64,000 nucleotides of DNA from Toxorhynchites rutilus septentrionalis (taxonomy: Eukaryota > Arthropoda > Insecta > Diptera > Culicidae), in contig NC_073745.1 of NCBI RefSeq assembly GCF_029784135.1, positions 198,303,807-198,367,806 of the forward strand, given 5' to 3'. A model generated the notes under the pieces. The model did not search any database. It was not told where the DNA came from and was given only the letters and a program-made list of their open reading frames with translations. Positions 10,297-21,600 of the stretch are shown in pieces. How positions within the stretch are numbered: the first letter of the stretch is position 1; each line of letters begins with the position of its first letter. A program made the position numbers and the translations under genes.

Positions 10297-11857
10297 CAAG
10301 AGAGATAATCATTGCAAGGAGGGGCCATGTTTGCATCAATTGTTGCAAAATTGTCTTTAATACTGGAAGCATTGATATGACAATGGTTCTGATGGAGTCG
10401 GAAACATTAAAGCATGTGAAGATTTGAGCCACAAGGTCAGTCAACTTTATAAATCCCGATTGGGAAGTTGAACTGGACGGTAAAATAGGGACAGTTGGGG
10501 TTTTTGATGTCCCTTCGAGTGCTGGGTCGTTCGAAGGTGAATTATTCCCACGGAAGCCAGGAGGAACCTGATTTTGCTTGTCCGCTGCACTCGATTTTTT
10601 AGGCATGCTAACAGAGGGTATAACCGGAGGGGCTTGTCCTTGAACTTTGGGAGTGGTCACATTTTTGCGCCGGGGATTCCCTTGGAAGATGTACGGTGTG
10701 CCCTCGTTAGCTGTATCCGCTTCCATTTCGTCAACTGGCAGCGAAGCGAAGACATTGTTTGCGGTTAAAGGTTGTTGCTGTTGGGCCAATGGAGAAGCGC
10801 CCTTCAAAATTTCCGCAAAAGTGCGCTTCGAGCGTTCCTTTAAAGAGCGCTTCTGCTTCTCCCAGCGACTCTTGTAAGTTTCACAAGCCGAGAGCACGTG
10901 CGGATTTCCTCCGCAATATGGACACTTTTGCTCAATCGCACTGCAGGATTTGTCCACATGTTGCTCTCCGCAAGTGGCACAGCGCTCCTTGTTGGCGCAG
11001 TAAGCTGCTGTGTGACCAACTGACTTGCATTTCAGGCAAGTCATGGGCTTTGGCACGAAGAGTCGCAGCGGTAGCCTCAATTTGTCCACCATAACGTAGT
11101 CAGGGAGGGCGGAGCCAGCAAAAGTGACTCTAAACGAGTCGGACGGCGTAAATTTCGATTCTTTCCCTTCCTGGGAGACTTTGCCGAGTTGTCGGCATTC
11201 TAAGATTTTAACCTTAATCAAAGGCAGCTTTTTAAATCTGCCATCTCCTTCCATAATTGATTTGCACGTCAGACCCGTTTCGGTTATCACCCCCGAGATT
11301 TCTACGTCATGGGAAGGCACGTAGACACGATATTCCAGGGTAAACCTCTGGTCGACGACAATACCGTTTGCGTCTTTCCGATCAGCCACGACAACACGCA
11401 GTTTGGTCGGTCTAACCTTCGTAATTTCTGTCACGGAGGAGTATCTTGCCAGATCTTTCATGATCTGAATAACATTAAGTGCTTTTCCGTTTGGCTTAGG
11501 CCTGAAGAAAACAACCCACGGACCAGTTCCAGGTGCATCTTCAGGATAGACCTTGACACGTGGAGAGAAGACAACAGGAGGAGAAGGAGATGACGAGGAT
11601 TGAAGGGGATCGGGGACAACAGGATGGGGAGGCGAAATCTGAGCTGGGGTAGGAGCGAGGGGGGTTGGAGAGGAGATATTTGCAGGTTTTTTAGAGGGGG
11701 GCTTGCTAGAGTTAGCAGACTCGTCCCCGGACGAAACATCCTCTGATGTAGGAACGCGTTTAAGTGTCTTCGCTGTTCCTTTATTTGTTTTTTCAACCAG
11801 AGGGGAGTCATCATCAGAGATCTCCATATCTGGAGATCCTCCCCCTCCTTCTGCCAT
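10289..11857 (-). CDS. LINE ORF1: gag-like nucleic-acid-binding protein with three CCHC knuckles
   Basis: The frame is intact from the ATG at 11857 (MAEGGGGSPDMEISDD), 522 residues. The N-terminal third is acidic, then Ser/Pro-rich and probably disordered. A folded central part follows (about 110-265, with GTGPWVVFFRPKP). Three zinc knuckles lie at about 274-325: CLKCKSVGHTAAYC, CATCGEQHVDKSC and CPYCGGNPHVLSAC. In I-clade elements this protein coats the RNA and forms the ribonucleoprotein. A longer open frame runs upstream to 11881 but has no ATG there, so 11857 is chosen. The stop codon lies inside the start of ORF2. Confidence 0.88.
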   Translation of the reverse strand: MAEGGGGSPDMEISDDDSPLVEKTNKGTAKTLKRVPTSEDVSSGDESANSSKPPSKKPANISSPTPLAPTPAQISPPHPVVPDPLQSSSSPSPPVVFSPRVKVYPEDAPGTGPWVVFFRPKPNGKALNVIQIMKDLARYSSVTEITKVRPTKLRVVVADRKDANGIVVDQRFTLEYRVYVPSHDVEISGVITETGLTCKSIMEGDGRFKKLPLIKVKILECRQLGKVSQEGKESKFTPSDSFRVTFAGSALPDYVMVDKLRLPLRLFVPKPMTCLKCKSVGHTAAYCANKERCATCGEQHVDKSCSAIEQKCPYCGGNPHVLSACETYKSRWEKQKRSLKERSKRTFAEILKGASPLAQQQQPLTANNVFASLPVDEMEADTANEGTPYIFQGNPRRKNVTTPKVQGQAPPVIPSVSMPKKSSAADKQNQVPPGFRGNNSPSNDPALEGTSKTPTVPILPSSSTSQSGFIKLTDLVAQIFTCFNVSDSIRTIVISMLPVLKTILQQLMQTWPLLAMIISLDV

Positions 11858-12304
11858 TCTGTAATTGGTACTTATAATCACAATGCACCCAGTGCTGATG
11901 AACTGGCAACCGCTGCTTGCTTCTCAATCGGAGCGCTTGAGCGCTCGGCACTATCACACACCACTAAGAAGTGATGCTCTCCTTCACACTGCTGTAAGTG
12001 AACAGCGAATCGCGCTGGTATTGTGTGCGTGCAACTGAGCACCGATGTCCGACTTCGATTGCGATGGCGACAAATCGGCGAAAACTGAAAGCCGGCTGGC
12101 CTTGCCAGGCTTTGATGATTCTGCTTTTCTCACTAATTCCGAGTTCACACTGCGTTTTACGATATCTCGAACAGTTCTAAAACGCGCGAAAAAAGCACAC
12201 CCGGGCGATAAAAAAAAATAACAGCCAACGGTAACCGAAAACAATGCTTTAACGGAGACGCTCACAGCACATGACCGGTTACTCGAAGCTTATGCCGAAG
12301 AATG
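11858..12304 (-). promoter_or_regulatory. 5' UTR and presumed internal promoter of the LINE
   Basis: These 447 bases lie between the element 5' end, defined by the target duplication, and the ORF1 ATG. I-clade LINEs carry an internal promoter at the very 5' end. No TATA box is evident. An apparent short ATG frame at 12271 on the plus strand is mostly the DDB1 remnant read through this junction. Confidence 0.5.
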
Positions 12305-13259
12305 ACAATCTACTTATCATCGATCAGAATACGTTCGAGTTGCTACATGCACATCAATTCATGCAAACGGAGTATACTATGTCACTGATTTCGGCGAAGT
12401 TGGGTAACGACTCGAATACTTATTGCATCGTCGGCACAGCACTGGTACATCAAGTGGAACCGGAACCCAAAGTAGGAAGGATTATCATCTATCACTACGC
12501 GGATGGAGCCCTCACTCAAGTTAGCGAGAAGGGAATCAAGGGCGCGTGCTATTCTCTCATTGAGTTTAACCGTCGTGTATTAGCTAGCATCAATTCAACT
12601 GTACGATCGTAACCATTTCATTAACGTGTTGGCATTATATTGTAAAACCAAGGGTAAACAAGATTAATAACTTGGATTCCTCAGAGTAATGGTTTTTTTA
12701 CAGGCGATTGATTTGATGCGATCTGTCACGCTGGAGGTAATTTTGAGGAGATCGCTCGCGACTATTAACCAAATTGGATGACAGTGATTTCCTCGAGCGG
12801 ATAACAGAACAATCTATTTGTTTGCCTAAAAGATGTAAGTAAGATTTCCGTAGCTCTGTTTATAATACGAATAATTTTTGTTTTTATTTGAAGGGCCGCA
12901 GCAACGGACGACGAACGATAGCAAGTACCAAAGGTTGCTCAATGCGATCTCGGTGATGTGGTCAATGTATTCCACCACGGTTCGCTCGTGATGCAAAACT
13001 TTGGTGAGCGAACGACGGCGACAACGAGTTGTGTGCTATTTGGCATAGTCAGCGATGCAATTGGTCTGGTCACACAAATACCACCCAATTATTATGAATT
13101 ATGAATTTCTTCGAATATTACAGGGAAATTTGACTGACACAATCAAATCTGTTGAAAATTGCAGATCGACGTGGATGGAACTAAGAAGGAAGCGGCCGTA
13201 CATGATATAATCAAGATTATAGAAGACCTAGCATGGATACATCAGGATGTCCAGTGTTG
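12305..13259 (+). pseudogene. DDB1 pseudogene, part 2 (after the LINE insertion)
   Basis: Resuming at the duplicated target, the frame reads [18 protein letters not shown] and runs open to 12609 (ASINSTVRS then stop). Later pieces still match the DDB1 C-terminus in order: NHFINVLALYCKTKG (about 12612-12652), GNFEEIARDY (about 12737-12767), NLFVCLKD (about 12810-12835), DLGDVVNVFHHGSLVMQNFGE (about 12950-13010), SCVLFGIVSDAIGLVTQI (about 13025-13080) and KKEAAVHDIIKIIEDLAWIH at the end (about 13190-13250). Several frameshifts, stops and a deletion after STVR show it is dead. Intron-like gaps are retained: GTAAAC...TTTTTTACAG at 12653-12704 and GTAAGT... after the LFVCLKD codons. It is therefore a duplicated, not processed, pseudogene. 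Confidence 0.82.
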
Positions 13260-13517
13260 ATCATTAATATTGAATGGATGCTATCAGTTGTTTTCTGGTT
13301 GACAAAACGAGAAGTTACAAATTTTTCTAAAAAAGTTGATTAATAAATCAACTCATTCAAAGAGATGTTCGAACTGGCTGCTGGACGAAGATCGAGCAAG
13401 CTCATGAATTTCAGCAATGGTCGCGAAAAATAATTTCATGTTTGTAGGGTAATAAAGAAATTTCAGTGAACGTATTGTTTACTACACATTATTTTAATTC
13501 GAATAGTCATGAATATT

Positions 13518-13792
13518 TTTTTTTTTTTTTTTTATCTTCGCTTATTTTTCGTCGGCCTATTTCCGCCACTTTAGTGCCAATCACCGACATCAGGGAGGCG
13601 ACTCCACCTGTTCCTACCTATCAGACTCAACAACTCATGAGCCGGGCCAACTTCTTTTACTTCCGCTCCGAAGGAAGACGTAACCAGAGATTTTTCGCCT
13701 CAGAAAATCCCAACGACGCCAGCTGGGATTGAACCCAGGCCGAACGGATTGTGAGGCTGTTACGCTAACCATACAACCACTGGCGCCGTTTG
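13518..13792 (-). mobile_element. tRNA-headed SINE with target-site duplication
   Basis: On the minus strand the element starts at about 13792 with a tRNA-like fold: arms GCGCCAG and CTGGCGT pair, the A-box region is TGGTTGTATGGTTAGCG and the B box is GGTTCAATCCC. The poly-A tail is the T run at 13518-13533. The 11-bp host sequence TCATGAATATT flanks both sides (13507-13517 and 13793-13803). The size, Pol III promoter and tail are those of a tRNA-derived SINE; the named family was not determined. It is not a functional tRNA gene. Confidence 0.85.
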
Positions 13793-14016
13793 TCATGAAT
13801 ATTGTATTGGAGGAATATTAAAATATGTTATGGGATACAATTTATATTTCATTCAAAGTGATCAGGTATACCTATAAGGTTGGATATTTCCTAGCGTTCG
13901 TATTTTCTCATCGGACTTGACACTTTTAAGTGTCAAATCATATTCTGAAGAAATATCGACCCTACGAATTAATAAATAGGTTAGTTGATCTTGGAATGCG
14001 ATCAATAACGTTACTT

Positions 14017-14497
14017 ATTCTTATTCGACAGCTTCTTTCGCTCAAGCTGATCCTGCAGCGCGATGCCTTTCTTGAACTCTTCCTCAAGCGAACGTATTAT
14101 GCCACCACCACCGTGGCTTTCATCACTGAGCAGAACTGAAAGACCTGGGTCCGCAGATGACAACAGGAAAATGTTGCTGCTGTTGGTGCAACTGAAGCTG
14201 GTGGTGGTTTCCCACTAAAGCATATGTGGATTGGAATGGGCGACCATTTGGGCGAATAGGTGCCACCACTATCGTCCGGACCCTCCTGAGACTAACGCTT
14301 ACTATCGAAACCTCCATCACTTGTGTTGTATCCAGAATCGAAGTGAGCACGTCTGTTCCGGGTACCGTCCAACAGGCTTCCGGAGGAATTTTTCGACGAG
14401 CGCCGACCTCCGTAAGGCTGTTTTTAGGCAATATACAAGATGCTAACGCTTGGTTTTGCAGAAAATATTTAGCGATTGTAGTGTCAAAAAATAACAA
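14017..14497 (-). pseudogene. unrecognised decayed coding-like sequence
   Basis: Base composition here is higher in GC than the flanks. Several minus-strand frames look coding in pieces, for example SLEEEFKKGIALQDQLERKK near 14030-14090 and FDSGYNTSDGGFD near 14290-14370. No single frame stays open through all pieces, so this looks like a decayed exon or exons. I could not identify the parent gene. Confidence 0.3.
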
Positions 14498-14853
14498 AGC
14501 GAAAAAAAATTAACATTCGTTTCTATAATTTACAATCGTCTTATAATAATAAACTTGATGGGAAAACCTAACGACAAATCAATCGGTGCAATTTTGCAGA
14601 ATATAAATTAGATAGTGAGAATTTGTATTGAAATTCCGCTTGCATAAAAAATATAACAATGATGGAACGAAGCACGTTATTAAGAAAAACCACAAACATA
14701 TAAAAATACAATCATAAGGAACGGTAATATATAGTACAAAACATCATTAAATTTGAATGTTGCAAATATAACAATTTCGGCACTGGTAAATGCATTGTAA
14801 GAATCCAGTTCTTTCGTAACATGTAAGAATTGATCTGTAGAATTCGATGTTTC

Positions 14854-15246
14854 CTAAGAAGTTCTAGCGCTCATGGGACCACGTTTCTGTTGACACAATT
14901 TTTGCGTGACGGAGAGTAGTTGCTCCTGCAGTCGGCTTTGCAGAGAAATATGTACCATTAGGATATTTGTCACCGGCCGGTTAGCAGTTTGACTAAGAAC
15001 CAAAAAACTTCGTTGCATGTTTAGACGAATCGATTGTACGAATTGCTGCACAACTGTATTTGGTTCACCGTTGTTAATCACAGCGGTAGCGGCAGCAATT
15101 CGACTGTTCTGATCACAAAGCGCCTTGCGTTGATTCTGCAGTTTTTTACGGAGTAAAGTGTTCTGCATTATGGATTGGGTATGGAACTGAAGCTCACGTT
15201 GGGATGGATAACGCGGCTGTTGGGTTGGTTTGTGCTGTTGTTGCAT
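14854..15246 (-). pseudogene. unrecognised glutamine-rich fragment
   Basis: A 130-codon frame starts MQQQHKPTQQPRYPSQ and continues with Q- and L-rich sequence (IMQNTLLRKKLQNQRK, LQSRLQEQLLSVTQKL). Its composition suggests a fragment of a Q-rich regulatory protein. Upstream frames on the same strand are broken by stops. It may be related to the debris at 14017-14497, but neither was identified. It could be a real exon of an unseen gene. Confidence 0.3.
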
Positions 15247-15799
15247 TTGTGGTGGATCAGTTGCATTCTCAACGTTGTTTTTTTATGAGCATTCGGCGAC
15301 TAATCGATTGGCGAGGCCTTGATTGAAGTATCTTCATCGAATCCACAAAGTTCGATTGTGCCCAGGCGAGAGGTATGTCCTGCCGACACCCATTATGGCT
15401 CTTTCTCGTTTGCTGTATCTTGGTGTCGTTGTTCATCTGCACTTATGAAGTTTTTCACAGTAACATGTTGGTTCCGGTTGCTGAACTCGTAATTGCGACG
15501 GAACCTTGCTGCAAATTTTTACACATAGAGTCATCTACTGCTACCGGACGGCGGTTGCATAGCAGGGATTTTTTCAATGCCAATAGCTTACTAGTCGTCG
15601 AATGGGGCGGATACACACGTGTTGCATGTCCGATAGTATGATAGCCGGATATCCGCAATTTGGAATAGCCGGATCTTATTCCTCTAGCGTAAGATTATCT
15701 GCGTTCAACAATTTCGAACAATCATATTATTCAGAGTACAAATCGTCCGGACATGTTTTAAGAAATCTTACCAGTTTTATATCTCGTTTTTATTAAGCT

Positions 15800-16120
15800 G
15801 CACAAATCAAAACCACACAAATAAACTCAAACGTTCAGATAACTCTGTATCATAAATTAAACACGTTCGATACGTAAACACCTCCTGACTGTCAACGATG
15901 TCGATAATGTAGTACACCAATAACTTGATCTAGTACGACTGTAAATTGAAAATACGACGAATGGCTCGTACGAAAACAAGGATGGGATTTGCGTACGTAT
16001 CCCGTTCGTTCGAAAACTATGATAAGGGTGTATAACTCACGAACGACCTAACCAAACAAAACACTGTCAAGGACTATATTATAGCGCGCAACCATTCCAA
16101 CAAGCTATAGTATGACTCGA
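15800..16120. other. no gene seen
   Basis: AT-rich sequence between the Q-rich fragment and the BEL/Pao remnant. No repeat boundary or coding frame was recognised. Confidence 0.3.
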
Positions 16121-16124
16121 TACA

Positions 16125-17180
16125 ATGAATACAACTAGAACTACGCGCTTACAACGGCACCTCGCGGAAATACCGCAGGACTTTTTTGACAGCCTAATAT
16201 ATAGCGACCAGGGAACAAATTTTCGTGGGTCAAACAACGAATTGGTTAAAGAAATACATGGAATCAACAAGCAACAAGCTGAGGTTGAGTTAATGGTGAA
16301 CTTGAGGCCGCTGACATATATTCCTTTTGATTCGGACAACGAGGAATCCATGGGGGTCTTCGTAGCCTAATTGGTTGCGTGTCCGCTACTAAGCGAACGA
16401 TCATGAGCTCATAACTCAGGGCCTCTCAACTGACCATCTTCGTGTGTTATTCTAGCTACTATGTCCACGCAACAATCATCATGTGAGGGTAATCCCAGTC
16501 CCTTACCGCTCACATTTTCGGTCTGCTGCATCGGTAATTGGCACTATTAATAACGCAACAAAGGAAGCCTCATATCAACAGTCCCGCTGTGAACAGCCCA
16601 TCTGTGAACATTCGAACAATAGCAATATTCTTACGCCGAAAAAGACGACATGTGTTGTGCATCGATAGAATTAGGAATTCTTTTACGCCTAAACGCCTAC
16701 TGTGTTATAGATAAAACAAATGTTTATCGATAGATAGCGATACTCTTACGCCTCAAAGTGGTAACAGTGTAATATACAACAAAAGTTATCTTAAGATAAA
16801 AAAAATGTACACGAATGAATTCTGGTCTGTTACGGCTGAATTGCTAAATGAGCCTAATAAAATAAACTGTTGGGATAAAAAAAAATGAGGAATCCATAAC
16901 AGCGAACCATTTTCTCCTGCTCAGTTCATCAGGCATCGTACAACCTACGATGTCTCCTATAGATGAGCCTCTGGCTAGGAGGAGTAAAGGACGTGGCGGT
17001 GGGGAACTTAGTTCTGATAATGGATGAAGCAACGAGGAACAGCTGGATGCGAGGGCGGGTGATTAGGGTGTATCCTGGAGAGGATGAACGCATTCGCAGA
17101 ACAGATGTGCAAACTAGTAGCGGTATTTTTCAAAGACCAGTCTCCAAGCTGGCGGTTTTTGAGATTGAAGATAGTTGTAT
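16125..17180 (+). pseudogene. BEL/Pao integrase remnant, split by a SINE
   Basis: The first part (16125-16351) encodes IYSDQGTNFRGSNNELVKEI and then EVELMVNLRPLTYIPFDS, matching the integrase core (D, then the E region) of BEL/Pao elements, with the middle of the core missing. The reading is broken by the SINE at 16352-16886 and resumes at 16887 with EESITANHFLL, then DEPLARRSKG and, after a frameshift, VGNLVLIMDEATRNSWMRG, VYPGEDERIR and SSGIFQRPVSKLAV. The last part is the typical integrase C-terminus near the end of the polyprotein. No long terminal repeat was recognised nearby. The element is dead. Confidence 0.8.
16352..16886 (+). mobile_element. tRNA-related SINE-like insertion with 11-bp duplication
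   Basis: The 11-bp sequence GAGGAATCCAT flanks the insert (16341-16351 and 16887-16897). It begins GGGGGTCTTCGTAGCCTAAT, which contains a good A box (TAGCCTAATTGGTTGCG). It ends TGTTGGGATAAAAAAAAAT. The 535-bp length is long for a simple SINE, so the body may be a LINE-derived tail or two fused units. The B box is weak. The family is not identified. Confidence 0.7.
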
Positions 17181-17717
17181 GGCTGGGTCAAATCACCAGC
17201 AATACGGGGCAAAAGATGTTTCTAGTGAAAACTGTAGGGCAGATCATACAACCATATCAACAGCCGGCTTTTCAACAGACAAACCAAATGTCATAAGCAA
17301 ACAAGATAGTCGAGTGAGCAGCATTTGTTTCCAAATTGAATTGTACTTTATTTACGGAGAAATTTATGAAATTTATTAGAAAAGGAACGAAAAAATGTAA
17401 ATATTATTATATTATATAATGAATTAAATAATAAATGATATCGCATTTTAGTTTAAAGCGATACAAACGTGAAGCAACGCGTGTTGCTTTTAAGGTTTTT
17501 CGAAAGATTCGTAAACACTCCGTGTTTCCAACAGCTAACAAAAAGCATTTTATGAATGAACAGAACAGTCCTACATAACATCCCACACTTTTTTATACTT
17601 GCTTTGGCATATTCCTCTAATGTACGAGAGAGTGAGTGAGCTGCTCAAAAGAACTCACTTAAGTGAACGGTTGGTCACTGAACGGTTCATTAAAGTGAAC
17701 CATTTTGCCCATTCCTA

Positions 17718-18094
17718 CCCAGCAAACATTAAATCGTATAACTTTGCACATGATAAGTCACATATAATTTTGTATCAAATCACAATCGCATAAAATATCA
17801 ATCAAAATATCGATCATTTGTATCTAAAATCGCATAAAATGCAAAAACACGAGTTTCCATGTCATCGATGGATTGAGTGGTAACGTTGTCGTATCAAATC
17901 GCATATCAGTCCAAAAAGCATCGCATATCGTTATATACGGCTTTATATGCGTACAAAATATGGCATATATGTATATCGCCTCCACTTTTGTGTGTATATG
18001 CTAGTTATCTGCATCATATATCATACAAATGTGTCTTGGTTGTATGTACATCGCCTACAATTATAGCTATTCATACGACTTAATGTTTGCTGGG
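17718..18094. mobile_element. TA-flanked MITE with 22-bp terminal inverted repeats
   Basis: The left end CCCAGCAAACATTAAATCGT is the inverse of the right end with one mismatch, and each is bordered by TA (17716-17717, 18095-18096). The interior is AT-rich with GCATA/TATGC motifs and no coding frame. The TA duplication suggests mobilisation by a Tc1/mariner-type transposase. Confidence 0.7.
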
Positions 18095-18099
18095 TAGTT

Positions 18100-18641
18100 C
18101 ACTCTGGCTTCACCCTAAATGTAAATTATTGTACTTAAATCGAAATTTTTTTGCCAAATAATACGCGTTGGATATATACTAGAATACATTCCCGTGATAT
18201 AGCGAATACAGTGCAAGTCGAAAAAAAATCTTCGACGAAAAATCCTCCGTTCTGCGTATCCTACATTAATATATATACGGAGATTCTTAGGCTTTGTAGT
18301 ATGTGTGTCGTTTTTTAATTTAAGTATTTAAAAGATTAGTTGTGGAAACAAACCCGAAACTAACAACTCGACCATCCCCAATATTCCATAAAAGAGGAAT
18401 GATGTGAAACGGAATGATTAACATCCTCCACTGTAAAATCTATTACTTTGTTCTCATACGTCGGTCCATTCTAGTATTGCAGGCCGAAACTGTCACAATG
18501 CCGTCTGCCAAGTTCAAGAAATGTGAAAAAAATAAATTGCGTGTGTTTTGGATTCCTGCAATCGGTCAGATTTCTTCATTTTTACTTTGACAAAGTGCAC
18601 AAAATCCAGTTGAAAACGTGTTAAAACGTTCCCCAGCAACC
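18100..18641. other. upstream region of ARMC8
   Basis: No other gene is supported. This should hold the ARMC8 promoter and 5' UTR. No TATA box is obvious. Confidence 0.35.
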
Positions 18642-21600
18642 ATGGAACCCTTTGCATGCTTTATGGTAAGCAGCCGATAAATGCTTCGCGCGGGAACTCG
18701 GCTTTTCCCTCAACTGAGCTGGCGCGGCCTCCCTATCGTGATATGAGGGTAGAAAAATCGCAAATCTCATCCGCGCACACCACTTTCTCGCACGGAAACA
18801 TACCAACAAACACCGTGCCGTGCGCTCAGTGGAATCGTATGCGGCTTTTTAAATACTTGGCGATGCTTCCATGTGTCAAACGTAAACATGTATGCATGGG
18901 TGAAATGCCGCCACATAAAAAATACCGCTGTTTTGTGCGCGATAGTTATGCTTAGACAGCCGGTTTCGCCGAGACCGGCTGTTTTGGTTTGATCAACGAA
19001 GGTCAATTGTCTAGTTTTGTGATAGTAGCAATATTGTTTGCTGTCATGTCGTTGGAGAACCGGTTCTTATCAATTAGATTCTATGTGTTCGATTGTTCTG
19101 TTAAACTGAAGATACTGGGTTACAAACGTTGCCCCAGAGAGCGGAATTTTCGCTCACTTATGCATATTTTAATCCTGAGAACATAATTTTTTTTTACAAA
19201 TTGTTGCTCATTTTTACTCATTGTTTTTCAGGACGTTGAAAACTCACGGTCCTACATCGACGAACTGTACTCAGAGGACACATATAAATGTCAGGAAGCG
19301 ATCGTTTGTCTGAAGAACGCCGTTATTGGCTCAAACAAAAAGAAGGGTTCGGTCATTTCACAGGGAATTGTACCTCGACTAATAACATTGCTGCGGGACG
19401 AAGCGAAGGACCCTAACTTGAGGCTAGATGCGGCAATCGTTATCGGGTCACTGGCTAAGGGGACAGAATCGCAGGTACATTCGCTGATTTACTATGAAAC
19501 AGTCCAAGTGCTGCTTGCGATAGTGATGAATCATGCCACTGAACGACGTTTGATGGAGACCTGTTTGGGAGCACTGAAAAGCATTCTACAGTATCCGATA
19601 GCCCCGATTGATCTTCTTCATGCTAATCTGGGGAATTTTCATCGGCTAATGCGTAAGAAATAATTTGCATTACCTCAGGGTGAATTGAAAATTAATCTTC
19701 TTCCAGAGCTTGCCTCGCCTGACAGTTCAATCCAGTGCCAGGCGTATGTGGCTAACATATTTGTCCCTCTGTGTCACACATCCCAGCAACAGAAGAATCT
19801 TTGTCAGGCTAATGTGATTCCGTTCATCACAAGGTTGATGACCAGCCAGATTACCGTCCTACAAGTACCTGCCCTGAAGTGTCTCGCTGCGATGTGTTTC
19901 ACCAACAAATACGTTTCAGACGTCGTGTGCATGGCTTCCTACGAGGAGCGCTTCATACTGGACATTTTGACGGCATTGCTGTCCCGAACGAATGATGTTC
20001 AAATACAACTATCCGCCAGTCGATGTCTGACCTACCTTCATCGATCCGGATCGATACGAGCTGACGACTATAAGATTGTATATAAAACGCTCCCGAGTCT
20101 GGCGCGTCTTTGCTCGGAAAACTTCGACGAAGAGACACGCGCAACAGCGGCTGAGACGCTAGCTTATTTAGCGGAGGTGCTTCAATGTTAACAATCGCTC
20201 GGGCTTCAAATTTTAATTCTCCAATTCAAATTTCAGATCGATTCCGAATTACAACGGCTGGCGGCTATCAGCAATCACCTAGTCTGTTCGCTGGCAAGCT
20301 TGATCCGATGTCAGTCACCACTCTCCCGACAGGGGGCGTTTCGTTGCTTCGCTTCTCTTGCAGCTAACGACGAGGATATCCGAAAGCGAATAATCGAAAT
20401 GGATGGATTGATGGAAGGCGTACTGAATGGTCTGAAAGATACGTGTCCTGAGGTAAGTTACGTTCAATGTGGAAAAATGTAGCATTAAACCAATTGATAA
20501 ATATTCCGAATTCCGCAGGTTCGTCTTAGTGCGGTTCGATGTCTCCATTCGCTGTCCAGGTCAGTGCAACTTCTGCGAACAACTTTTCAGGTAAATCTTG
20601 CAAGGCTTATCATTGTATAGACTAAACTAACCCAATGAAGTACACATTAGGATCATTCTGTGTGGCGTCCATTGATGGACCTTCTAGTTGGTGAACCCTC
20701 GCTAGAGTTACTAACCGTTGTAACATCAACAATTTGCAACCTGCTGCTGGAATTCTCCCCCGCGAAGGAACCTATGCTGGAATCCGGTGCCGTGGAAATG
20801 CTGAGTGAACTAACGAAACACGGCGATGCCGCACTTCGGTTGAATGGCAGTTGGGCGTTGATGAATATGGCATTTCAGGTGAGTATTTCGTTCAAGTGAA
20901 ACCCGCACACTGCTCATCGCGCGGATGTCATCTATAGACGACGCTCGTAGCGAAAGGATTAACTCTAGAAATACAAAGAAAAGTGGAGTGGATAATTCTT
21001 CTTTTTGATTCAACCAATCAGATCAACCAATGTCTAGCAAGCATTATTCCAAGGAGATCATCAGTACTAGAGGTGTGCAAATCAGCTCATCATGATGAAC
21101 AGCTCTGATCATATCAGCTCATCTAAATGAGCTGTTCTTTATGAACAGCTCTTCAGCTCAGTTGTCAGTGCCGACTTTCAATTTGGGTCCCAAACTCGAT
21201 AGCCACGAAGCCAGTTTGAAAATGTTAAAATTCAAATAAAATTTTTCACACCATATTATTAATTACTTGAAACACGTATTCCAGACTATTATTTACAACA
21301 GACTCGGCGAGTACAACATTTCCGACATTTTTACTGAGGCTTTACATTACAATAGAAAGTTTTCTTCAAAAAAAAAATCTTATGAGATTTTTGCACCGCC
21401 TGCAAACAAAGTGTTTTTCATTGAAATAGAATACTCATTTGAACACAGAAGTTAATTTTCATTAATAATTTGAATTTTAAAAACGTGTTCATTCTGCCTG
21501 AGAGCCAATTATTATTTTTGGCGCCCCCTAAACTGGTAAACAAAGCTCAATGCCGTCAACGCGAATATAACAGTTGAAAAGACGAGGGACAAATGAAACT

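Larger units (their letters stand above)
6261..12304 (-). mobile_element. full-length I-clade LINE, 6.0 kb, inserted in the DDB1 pseudogene
   Basis: The element lies on the minus strand: 5' end at 12304, 5' UTR 12304-11858, ORF1 11857-10289, ORF2 10296-6613, 3' UTR 6612 down to a poly-A end (T run at 6261-6273). The host sequence ACAATCTAC is duplicated on both sides (6252-6260 and 12305-12313) and joins the reading of DDB1 HNLL. ORF1 with three zinc knuckles plus ORF2 with endonuclease, reverse transcriptase and RNase H is the layout of I-clade elements. Both ORFs are open, so this is a recent, possibly competent copy. Confidence 0.9.

Noticed and set aside
12271..12612. Independent DDB1-like gene start at 12271
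   Set aside because: The first 11 codons are LINE 5' UTR; DDB1 similarity starts at the target duplication at 12305.
13720..13792. tRNA gene
   Set aside because: tRNA-like head continues into a SINE body and poly-A tail flanked by an 11-bp duplication.
14854..15246. eIF4E-transporter fragment
   Set aside because: The idea came from composition; I could not match conserved motifs.
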